NCBI GenBank assembly: GCA_021819025.1
Contig: JAKASN010000150.1
Location: forward strand, 1 to 5,721
DNA from: Actinomycetes bacterium
GTDB lineage: Bacteria > Actinomycetota > Acidimicrobiia > Acidimicrobiales > Acidimicrobiaceae
DNA length: 5,721 bases
Reading direction: 5' to 3'
Shown here: positions 1 to 5,334 of the stretch, in pieces
Numbering within the stretch: position 1 is the stretch's first letter
Layout of the letters: each line of letters begins with the position of its first letter
The notes under the pieces: model-generated
The model's input: the letters and a program-made list of their open reading frames with translations, nothing else
Told to the model about the DNA's origin: nothing
Database searches by the model: none
Made by a program: the position numbers and the translations under genes

Positions 1-1293
1 CGATCTCGCCCTTTCCTGAGCCCGTGCCAGCACCGGGAGATAGTCTTCGAGCACCACCTCGGGAGCACCCAAGATCCACGTTCCGTGGCCCGCGAAGGTG
101 GCCGCACTCCATTTCGTCGCTGATGAGAAAGCTACCGAACCGACCCGCTGCCACGCATCAGAGGGGGTGAAACGGGACGCCAGTGCGGCGAGAGTGGCGT
201 TAGGGGCCTCCTGGTTGCAAAGGGCGCGCAGCGCCGCTTCAATATCGAGGTCCGGCGCCTCGGCTAACAACTCTTCGAAGTTGATGCTGCCGTCGGTAAG
301 GGTCCCCGTCTTATCGAAACAAACCACGTCCACTCGAGCAAGTCCCTCCACTGCTGCAAGCTCGCGTACTATGACCTTCTTCCTGGCAAGTTTGAGCACC
401 GCAACACCGAAGGCAATGCTGGTGAGAAGAACCAAGCCTTGGGGAACCATGCCGACCAATGCCGCCACCACTCCGGCCACCGAAGCCCGCTCCAGTCCAC
501 CCGAGCGAAACTGGCTAACCAGCAAGAGGACCGCTACCACCGGCAGCGCCCACGTCACATAACGCAATATCTGATTAATTCCTCTCATCAACTCCGAGGG
601 AGTCACTGCGAACTGGCGGGCTTGGCGTGCGAGCCCTCTTGCATACGAGTTGTGACCGACTGCGGTTACTTGATAACGACCGGTCCCCGCCACCACGAAG
701 CTCCCCGAGAGCACCGGCTCTCCAGAGTGCTTCTCCATCGGTTGGGACTCACCACTGAGCAAGGACTCATCGATCTGTAATCCCTCAGACTGCGACACGA
801 TTCCATCAGCGGAAACCTGATCACCACTGTGGAGCACAATGAGGTCGTCAAGGACGACACCTTCGACCGGGATGTCTTGCACCACTCCATCGCGCAAAGC
901 CCGCGCCCTAGGGGCATTAAGCACCGCGAGCCGATCTAGGGTTCGCTTGGTCTTTAGCTCTTGGACGATTCCAATCGAGGAATTTATTACTGCAACGATG
1001 CCAAAGAGGGCGTCCTGGAAAACACCGGTGGTGAGTATTGCGACAAACAGCACGCCAAGGATGAAATTGAAACGGGTAAGGGTGTTGGATCTGACGATTT
1101 CGGCGACGGACTTACTCGGAGCTTCGGCGGCGGCGTTGCCAAGGCCATTCTTGACGCGCTCAGACACCTCATCGGAGTTCAGGCCTTCAGGACGAACCGG
1201 CTCGCGTAGCGGAACCCCAATGCCGTTGCCTAAGAGGCGAAGAAGCGGTGCCTCCTCTGGAAAACCCAGCGTGGGGTTCTCAGCGCTCGCCAT
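1..1293 (-). CDS. Cation-translocating P-type ATPase, CtpE-like, N-terminal part
   Basis: This is the first 431 residues of an integral-membrane ion pump; the family is usually about 800 residues, so the rest lies beyond the left edge. Visible in order: a soluble N-terminus (1-70) with GLNSDEV, a first membrane hairpin (about 75-112), an actuator domain with LSGES (179-183, the TGES dephosphorylation loop), M3 (about 245-261), M4 (about 268-300) with VPQGL (283-287), the phosphorylation motif DKTGT with aspartate D327, and the start of the nucleotide domain with FSSATKWS (389-396) and GAPE (409-412). The run EGLARVDVVCFDKTGTL and the KWS motif resemble mycobacterial CtpE, reported as a calcium transporter. 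There is no CPC motif, so it is not a heavy-metal P1B pump. M4 has Gln where SERCA has Glu in PEGL. In-frame stops lie directly upstream of ATG 1293, fixing it as the start. The ribosome-binding site is weak. Ion specificity is inferred. Confidence 0.93.
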   Translation of the reverse strand, partial: MASAENPTLGFPEEAPLLRLLGNGIGVPLREPVRPEGLNSDEVSERVKNGLGNAAAEAPSKSVAEIVRSNTLTRFNFILGVLFVAILTTGVFQDALFGIVAVINSSIGIVQELKTKRTLDRLAVLNAPRARALRDGVVQDIPVEGVVLDDLIVLHSGDQVSADGIVSQSEGLQIDESLLSGESQPMEKHSGEPVLSGSFVVAGTGRYQVTAVGHNSYARGLARQARQFAVTPSELMRGINQILRYVTWALPVVAVLLLVSQFRSGGLERASVAGVVAALVGMVPQGLVLLTSIAFGVAVLKLARKKVIVRELAAVEGLARVDVVCFDKTGTLTDGSINFEELLAEAPDLDIEAALRALCNQEAPNATLAALASRFTPSDAWQRVGSVAFSSATKWSAATFAGHGTWILGAPEVVLEDYLPVLARAQERARS

Positions 1294-1529
1294 CTATCAT
1301 CAAGTTCGCGCCAGGGCTGCCATTGCGTCATTTTATCGTTCTTGGGCGACACCCAGGTATCGTTTTCGCACATCTGCTCGCTGCCCAACGCTCCCGTGGG
1401 CGCGGAGAACAACCCATGAGCTCCCAATTTGGGCCGGGATTTTCCGCGCATCGGCAAGACCTCAATCAACCTCAATGGGGTTGGGACAAATAACGATGAC
1501 GCTCTTTCGATAACGCACCAAAGGTCGTC

Positions 1530-1553
1530 AGTTACGAAGTTCAGTAACTTTCG
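1530..1553. repeat. Nested inverted repeats in the divergent gap
   Basis: AGTTAC (1530-1535) and GTAACT (1544-1549) are perfect inverted copies. Within them, AAGTT (1537-1541) and AACTT (1546-1550) form a second, tighter inverted repeat around CAGT. The site lies between two divergent genes, where an operator would sit, but arms this short can arise by chance. No regulator gene is seen nearby. Confidence 0.3.
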
Positions 1554-1789
1554 GAATCGTCGTCGCTTCTGCGGTCTTTGACACTAAAGCAGCCATTGCC
1601 GACCTGCATTCCAACCAGAAGAGAACTTCTCGGGACTTATCGCTCGTGTGCAGGGCTGATCGGCTTACGGAGGGACCTCCCCCAAGACACCCGGAGCAAC
1701 GGCTTTTACGCGGCCCTGACTAAAACGCATTCGAAGCTGCCTGAAGTGGCTCAGCTACGCTTTGGAGAGGGGTCGCGCCACTGCACAAT

Positions 1790-1834
1790 AAGGAGTTTGC
1801 GCGCATGGCACCCCGGCGCGCTGAGCCGACCTAA
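1790..1834 (+). promoter_or_regulatory. Strong Shine-Dalgarno plus nine-codon minicistron before the acetyltransferase
   Basis: AAGGAG (1790-1795) stands nine bases before ATG 1805, a better ribosome-binding site than the one serving the acetyltransferase start at 1862. The frame encodes MAPRRAEPT and stops at TAA 1832-1834. GCGCGC at 1799-1804 and again at 1816-1821 can pair, leaving the ATG in an 11-base loop. The minicistron is in the same frame as the acetyltransferase and exactly 19 codons upstream, separated from it by this single TAA. It may be a leader peptide controlling translation, or the original start of the gene cut off by a nonsense change. Chance is also possible. Confidence 0.35.
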
Positions 1835-1861
1835 AGAGGAAGTCGCGAGAGAGAAGCCGTA

Positions 1862-2668
1862 ATGAGAAAATGGAGCACTCCAGAGATCCTCAAAGCCCTC
1901 AGGTCACTTGATGAAGCCGTCCTAGCGGATGAGTTCGTTGACCTTCGGACAGAGGAATACCGGCTCCTTCGCTATCCAGAGCGACTCCTTTCACCAACAC
2001 TGCCACCAGCTCAGGTCGTGTGGTCAAATACCTTGAGATCACTCGACTTGGTGTTCGAGGAGGTTGCATCCGAGGTTAAGCAATGGGGACTCGATGCCAT
2101 CCATTGGTGGGTCTCGAGCGCTACGCATCCCCTCGATACCGAGGCGTATTTACGAGCTCATGGCGGGGTCTTGAGCGACTCCTATCAGGTCTTGGCCCGT
2201 GAACTTGGAGACGACGCACCGGAGAATTCCCGCTCCACCGAGATCAACGTCGAACTGGTTTCAGATGAGCGTTCCCTCCGCGATGCCATTGCCGTCGAGA
2301 CTCGAGGTTGGGGTAGATCGTTGCCAGACGAGCAGGCGATAAGTGTTCGCCTCACCGAGACTCTCGACAATCTCCAAACGTCCGGCGAGTTTCATTTCGT
2401 GGCGTATTTAGCCGGAAGCCCGGCCGCGACCGCCTCCTGCAGAATCAACGGCGAATTAGCCAGGCTGTACGGGGCGATCACCTTGCCAGAGTTTCGATCA
2501 CATGGCTGTTATAGCGCCGTGCTCTCCTCCCGTTTATGTCAAGCTCGTGATCTTGGTGCAAAAGTCGCGGTGACACGAGGACGGCCGAGCACGTCCGGTC
2601 CCATCTTGGCAAAAGCTGGCTTTATAGTCCACGACGTGGAAAACTGTTACCGCCTCTCCATCTATTGA
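1862..2668 (+). CDS. GNAT-family N-acetyltransferase
   Basis: This 268-residue soluble protein probably transfers an acetyl group from acetyl-CoA to an amine; the acceptor is unknown. The C-terminal half (about 128-268) is a GNAT domain: a strand near FHFVAYLAG (177-185), ARLYGAITLPEFRSHG (200-215), in which RSHGCY (212-217) stands at the acetyl-CoA pyrophosphate loop (family pattern R/Q-x-x-G-x-G/A), then a helix and GPILAKAGF (246-254), typical of the C-terminal strand. The N-terminal half (1-120) ends in a region (YLRAHGG, then YQVLAREL) that resembles the end of a GNAT fold without a clear CoA loop, so this may be a tandem protein with a degenerate first domain. The second glycine of the loop is replaced by Tyr. 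ATG 1862 has only a modest Shine-Dalgarno (GAGAAG, 1851-1856). The gene stands alone between an oppositely oriented pump and a convergent operon, so context gives no substrate. Confidence 0.85.
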   Translation: MRKWSTPEILKALRSLDEAVLADEFVDLRTEEYRLLRYPERLLSPTLPPAQVVWSNTLRSLDLVFEEVASEVKQWGLDAIHWWVSSATHPLDTEAYLRAHGGVLSDSYQVLARELGDDAPENSRSTEINVELVSDERSLRDAIAVETRGWGRSLPDEQAISVRLTETLDNLQTSGEFHFVAYLAGSPAATASCRINGELARLYGAITLPEFRSHGCYSAVLSSRLCQARDLGAKVAVTRGRPSTSGPILAKAGFIVHDVENCYRLSIY

Positions 2669-2698
2669 ATGCCTTCGCGCCGAGGCCATCATCTCTAA

Positions 2699-2755
2699 GC
2701 GCACCGGACTACTCGCAACTTGCAAAGGGCTCACACGAGTAGCCGGGATTTGCGC
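2699..2755. repeat. Long inverted repeat just after the acetyltransferase gene
   Basis: CCGG-A-CTACTCG (2704-2715) pairs with CGAGTAG-CCGG (2736-2746), giving an 11-base-pair stem with one bulged A and a 20-base loop. Outer GCGC copies at 2699-2702 and 2752-2755 extend the symmetry. It begins about 30 bases after the acetyltransferase stop, where a 3' end structure would lie, but no clear T-run follows on either strand. It is therefore not a classical Rho-independent terminator. It could stabilise the mRNA end or serve Rho-dependent termination. Confidence 0.5.
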
Positions 2756-2787
2756 CAAAGATCGCATTGTTCCTCGACTTCGCACCT

Positions 2788-2919
2788 CTAGGCGTTCGTC
2801 GTGTCAGGCCCCTCGATTGCCAGAAGCTTCACCCCGGGTGCAATGGCCAAATACTCAGCCAGCTCTATGGCCACATCGACGCTCTCATGGAAAGGATCCC
2901 CGTCACCAAAGTGCGACAA
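2788..2919 (-). other. Short protein-like open frame beyond the terminator, unrecognised
   Basis: This minus-strand frame, open from 3066 and ending at TAG 2788-2790, yields from TTG 2919 a 43-residue peptide with an amphipathic stretch SVDVAIELAEYLAIAPGVK and the ending EGPDTTNA. It reads like real protein, but the only start is a TTG with GGGAG directly against it, and the terminator at 2936-2967 sits inside the longer frame. It is either a remnant of a lost gene or a chance frame; the plus strand is also open here. I do not recognise a family. Confidence 0.2.
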
Positions 2920-2935
2920 CTCCCGGCGAGGTGAT

Positions 2936-2967
2936 AAAAAACTCCTCAACGCGACTTGACGAGGAGT
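2936..2967 (-). terminator. Rho-independent terminator of the minus-strand operon
   Basis: Read on the minus strand, ACTCCTC and GAGGAGT form a seven-base-pair stem around a 13-base loop, and a run of T follows directly (six A on the plus strand at 2936-2941, the innermost of which belongs to the stem). This is the expected form of an intrinsic terminator. It lies about 220 bases past the OsmC stop and is the first such structure I see downstream of it, so it probably ends the transcript carrying the dehydrogenase, IlvX-type enzyme and OsmC genes. Confidence 0.65.
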
Positions 2968-2999
2968 GTGCCTTTCGGCGACCTCAGCACCTAGCCACG

Positions 3000-3215
3000 C
3001 TAGCGAAGAATCAGCCCTTCCTCTACGAGTTGATACTGCTCCTGTCGCACCGTCAGACGGCCACCGTCAAGGGGGTCGGAGAGATGAAACTCGTTGGGAA
3101 GGCCTTGGACCGGGATCAGCCGATGACACTTTTTATCGCCTCCGAGGAATCCTCCCTTGGTGCGATGTGAAAAAGAGAGAGGAGAGGTGCTAAATCCGAG
3201 TGACGACCGTCGGAA
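3000..3215 (-). other. Start-less open frame between OsmC and the terminator, possible gene remnant
   Basis: This minus-strand frame is open for 71 codons from the TAG at 3216-3218 to the TAG at 3000-3002. It overlaps the last 26 bases of the OsmC gene in another frame and ends 33 bases before the terminator, where the last gene of an operon would end. The part from about 3170 on is protein-like: it contains KGGFLGGDKKCHRLIP, then PNEFHLSDPLDGGRLTV and EQYQLVEEGLILR at the C-terminus. There is no ATG, GTG or TTG in frame; the only near-start is CTG at 3119, without a properly spaced Shine-Dalgarno. The plus strand is open over the same codons, so coding is unproven. It may be a truncated gene that lost its start. 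I recognise no family. Confidence 0.25.
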
Positions 3216-3666
3216 CTATCTTGACTTCGAAGTTGAGTGAGTTGGAAACGAAACACTTGGTGTGAGCATCACGGTGGAGTTGAGTAGCGAGTGCGCTATC
3301 AGAGCCAGGTGTAACCGTAACGCTGGGCCGTAGCACTACCTCGGTAAAGTACCCACCCCCGTTTACGTCTAGGGTCAATACACCCTGGGCGTGGTCTTCA
3401 TAGGACGTCACGCAAACGCCAGCATCCGCACAAAGGTGAAGGTACCAGAGCTGATGGCACGCCGAAATCGACGAAACCAAGAGTTCTTCGGGATTCCAGC
3501 GTGCCGGGTCGCCGTGGAAAGCCCCGTCAGCCGATCCCCGGATCGGCGTTTTGGAAGTCGCCGAAATTAGGTGATCTCGCCGATACGAGAGGTAGTCGCT
3601 GGTCCCTCGACCATCATTTCCTGTCCATTCAAGAACAACGCGGTAGGTATGCACCCGCTCGGCCAT
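3190..3666 (-). CDS. OsmC/Ohr-family protein, probable thiol peroxidase
   Basis: This 158-residue cytosolic protein belongs to the OsmC family, whose members reduce organic hydroperoxides with a reactive cysteine pair. Numbered from ATG 3666, the motifs are EWTGNDGRGT (13-22), IRGSADGAFHGD (42-53), NPEELL (58-63) with the conserved Glu, SACHQLWYLHLC (68-79) with the presumed catalytic Cys70, and HTKCFVSNS (135-143) with the second cysteine, Cys138. Cys79 and Cys85 are additional. Length is normal for the family. A TTG at 3699 would add 11 residues, but GGAGGT lies eight bases before ATG 3666 and family members start shortly before the Y-x-V-x-x-x-W-T-G segment, so I chose 3666. The gene follows the IlvX-type gene by 87 bases and is followed by a terminator about 220 bases on. 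Peroxide defence is a family-based inference; the reductant is unknown. Confidence 0.92.
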   Translation of the reverse strand: MAERVHTYRVVLEWTGNDGRGTSDYLSYRRDHLISATSKTPIRGSADGAFHGDPARWNPEELLVSSISACHQLWYLHLCADAGVCVTSYEDHAQGVLTLDVNGGGYFTEVVLRPSVTVTPGSDSALATQLHRDAHTKCFVSNSLNFEVKIVPTVVTRI

Positions 3667-3674
3667 TCTGAAGT

Positions 3675-3680
3675 ACCTCC
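3675..3680 (-). promoter_or_regulatory. Shine-Dalgarno that decides the OsmC start
   Basis: The minus strand reads GGAGGT here, eight bases before ATG 3666. This near-perfect ribosome-binding site lies inside the reading frame that would begin at TTG 3699, and so argues for the shorter protein. Confidence 0.8.
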
Positions 3681-3709
3681 GGTTCCCGGGAGCTCCCAAG
3701 ATGAGAACC
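3681..3709. repeat. Inverted repeat with inner palindrome upstream of the OsmC gene
   Basis: GGTTC (3681-3685) and GAACC (3705-3709) are inverted copies, and the ten-base palindrome GGGAGCTCCC (3688-3697) lies between them. The element abuts the OsmC Shine-Dalgarno within the 87-base gap after the IlvX-type gene. It could be an operator or an RNA structure controlling OsmC separately from the upstream genes. The minus strand also reads TTTAAAATAA nearby (about 3725-3734), a possible -10-like stretch, but no good -35 goes with it. Confidence 0.3.
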
Positions 3710-3753
3710 TTGGAGATCGCCGTTATTTTAAATCACGGTGAAAAACACTCCGA

Positions 3754-5334
3754 CTAGGAGATCCCTTGGGGGAGAATCGCTTCGATGAGATGGGGTCCGG
3801 GCTCTGCAAAGGCATGCTGCAATTGCGCCACAAGCTCTTCTCCACTGGTCACGGTGACCCCGGGCACTCCGAATCCCCGCGAAACCGAGGCAAAGTCGAT
3901 TTGAGGCGGGAAGAGTTGCAGCATAGAGCGGGCTCTCGGGCCACCCGGTTCAGCGCCGACGCGATCCAGCTCCATCTCCAGGATGGCATAGCTCTTGTTG
4001 TTGAGAATTACTGTCGTGACATCAAGCTTCTCGCGCGCCTGGGTCCATAGTGACTGAATGGTGTACATCGCGGATCCATCGGCCTGAATGTTGACGACCT
4101 TGGACCCTGGCGAAGCGATCGCCGCACCGGTGGCAAGAGGCATGCCTTGACCAATCGCCCCCCCGGTAAGAGTCAACCAACGGTGCGCAGGCGCTCCCGC
4201 CGTGGCAGCCGGAGCCATGACCCCCACGGTAATGCTCTCATCGGAGACTATCGCGCCTTCAGGCAAAAGCGCCCCGATTGCTGCGGCAACCGCCGATCCG
4301 GTAAGGGGACCACTGGGCAACGCCGGGCGCAGCGCAGCCTGAAGCGTTGGTTCGATACCACCGACCCCGAGCAACTCGACGAGTTGTTCCAAGATCGCTT
4401 CGCTATCCTCGTCGAGACCCGCGAGCACCATTACCTCGGCATCTTCGGGGGCATACCGACTTGGCTTTGACGGGTAGGCGAAAAAAGCCACGGGATCCTC
4501 TGCCCCAACCAAAATGAGGCGCTTGGTACCCCCAAGCTGCATCATCGCGTACTCGCCCAAATAAGCCAAACGATCGATGGGAGGGATTCCCGCTCCACGA
4601 TGTAGTACCGCCGGAAACGATTCACAAAGCATTTTTGCCCCAAAGGCATTCGCGAGACGGCTCGCCGCGACGAGTCCCGCTTTGGTGAGTGCACTCCCGC
4701 CAAGAAAGAGCGTGCAGCTATCGCCACCGCGCAACGCCGCCGCGGCAGCTCTCAAGCGAAGGTCCGCATCGGTTTCGCGCGGGGTGGATTCTTGATTTGG
4801 AGAAGTGGTGGAGACGGGGGAGATCGAGTCGATACCCTCGCTCCAGGTTAGATCCGCCGGAACGATGATTGTGGCAACTCCGCACGGCCGCATCACTGCG
4901 GCCCTATACGCGGCGACGGTATCATCGACCAGCTCAGCAAGCTTTTCAGAGGTTCTCACAAACTTAGAGACCGAGCCAGCAACTCCAGCGATATCCAAAG
5001 ATAGCGGTGGATTGTAAGCGCGATGGTAGGTGGCATGCTCACCAATGACATTAATCATCGGAGTATGCGCCTTCTTGGCGTTATGAAGGTTGGCAATGCC
5101 GTTTCCCAGTCCCGGGCCGAGGTGCAAAAGTGTCGCTGCAGGCTTGCCGGAGATCCGCGCGTAGCCATCGGCAGCGCCGGTGGCGACACCCTCGAAGAGA
5201 GCCAGCACCGCACGCAGCTCGGGAACGGCATCTAAGGCCGCAACAAAGTGCATCTCCGAAGTGCCAGGGTTGGTAAAGCAAACTTCCACACCGAGACTAG
5301 CCAAGGTGCGTATCAGTGCTTGGGCGCCGTTCAT
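3754..5334 (-). CDS. ilvX: ThDP-dependent enzyme of the IlvX / acetolactate synthase large-subunit-like family
   Basis: This 526-residue cytosolic enzyme has the three-domain thiamine-diphosphate decarboxylase fold. The N-terminal ThDP domain shows TNPGTSEMHFVAALD (21-35), FEGVATGAADGYAR (47-60) with the cofactor-activating Glu49, and LHLGPGLGNG (70-79). The C-terminal domain shows LTLTGGAIGQG (387-397) and the Mg/ThDP motif from ADGS (418-421) to NN (445-446). Start, motifs and length closely match mycobacterial IlvX as I remember it. Anabolic acetolactate synthases are longer and have an ilvN partner, which is absent here, and His71 aligns with the catalytic His70 of benzoylformate decarboxylase. 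The name acetolactate synthase may therefore mislead; a 2-oxoacid decarboxylase or carboligase is equally possible and the substrate is unknown. ATG 5334 overlaps the dehydrogenase stop by one base (TGATG), with GGAAAGG seven bases upstream, so translation is probably coupled. Confidence 0.93.
   Translation of the reverse strand: MNGAQALIRTLASLGVEVCFTNPGTSEMHFVAALDAVPELRAVLALFEGVATGAADGYARISGKPAATLLHLGPGLGNGIANLHNAKKAHTPMINVIGEHATYHRAYNPPLSLDIAGVAGSVSKFVRTSEKLAELVDDTVAAYRAAVMRPCGVATIIVPADLTWSEGIDSISPVSTTSPNQESTPRETDADLRLRAAAAALRGGDSCTLFLGGSALTKAGLVAASRLANAFGAKMLCESFPAVLHRGAGIPPIDRLAYLGEYAMMQLGGTKRLILVGAEDPVAFFAYPSKPSRYAPEDAEVMVLAGLDEDSEAILEQLVELLGVGGIEPTLQAALRPALPSGPLTGSAVAAAIGALLPEGAIVSDESITVGVMAPAATAGAPAHRWLTLTGGAIGQGMPLATGAAIASPGSKVVNIQADGSAMYTIQSLWTQAREKLDVTTVILNNKSYAILEMELDRVGAEPGGPRARSMLQLFPPQIDFASVSRGFGVPGVTVTSGEELVAQLQHAFAEPGPHLIEAILPQGIS

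Larger units (their letters stand above)
1294..1861. other. Gap between the divergent ATPase and acetyltransferase genes
   Basis: This 568-base gap must hold the promoters of both divergent genes, but I cannot point to a convincing -35/-10 pair. I see no recognisable protein. The longest plus-strand open frame (1578-1862) gives a basic protein with no known motif and ends on the acetyltransferase start codon. Visible structure: a short palindrome CCCAATTTGGG at 1423-1433, CAACC/GGTTG flanking a short loop near 1470-1487, a nested inverted repeat at 1530-1553, and the minicistron region at 1790-1834. No RNA gene is recognisable. Confidence 0.6.
2669..3189. other. Gap between convergent genes, possible gene remnants
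   Basis: This 521-base stretch follows the acetyltransferase stop on the plus strand and the OsmC stop on the minus strand. It holds a long hairpin near the left side, a minus-strand terminator at 2936-2967, and several open stretches on both strands that look partly protein-like but lack proper starts or recognised domains. The plus-strand frame 2817-3170 (117 codons) is one of these; its first half has an unnatural composition. Another plus-strand frame ends at TGA 2932-2934, just before the terminator hairpin. I recognise no family in any of them. Confidence 0.55.

Noticed and set aside
98..562. Plus-strand open frame of 154 codons
   Set aside because: It lies wholly antisense to the ATPase, whose minus-strand frame has the DKTGT motif. 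The composition (rich in Ser, Thr, Ala, Arg) is typical of a shadow frame.
839..1513. Plus-strand open frame of 224 codons
   Set aside because: Most of it is antisense to the ATPase N-terminus; the protein is very Ser/Arg-rich with no motif. The minus-strand gene explains the open frame.
1578..1862. Plus-strand open frame of 94 codons ending on the acetyltransferase ATG
   Set aside because: The overlap with the next start is tempting, but there is no good ribosome-binding site, no recognised motif, and the composition is unnatural. I keep it as unproven.
2699..2755. tRNA gene or phage attachment site at the long hairpin
   Set aside because: The structure has a single stem with no cloverleaf arms or conserved T-loop, and no integrase gene or second copy of the arms is present in the window.
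2817..3170. Plus-strand open frame of 117 codons
   Set aside because: The first half has an unnatural composition and runs through the terminator hairpin; no start signal or family is recognised. The minus strand is at least as likely to have been coding.
3667..3699. Extension of the OsmC protein to TTG 3699
   Set aside because: GGAGGT lies at ideal spacing before ATG 3666, and the extra residues do not resemble the family N-terminus.
4147..4470. Plus-strand frames within 3766-5235, including this 107-codon one
   Set aside because: All are antisense to the IlvX-type gene, which is full length with intact ThDP motifs.
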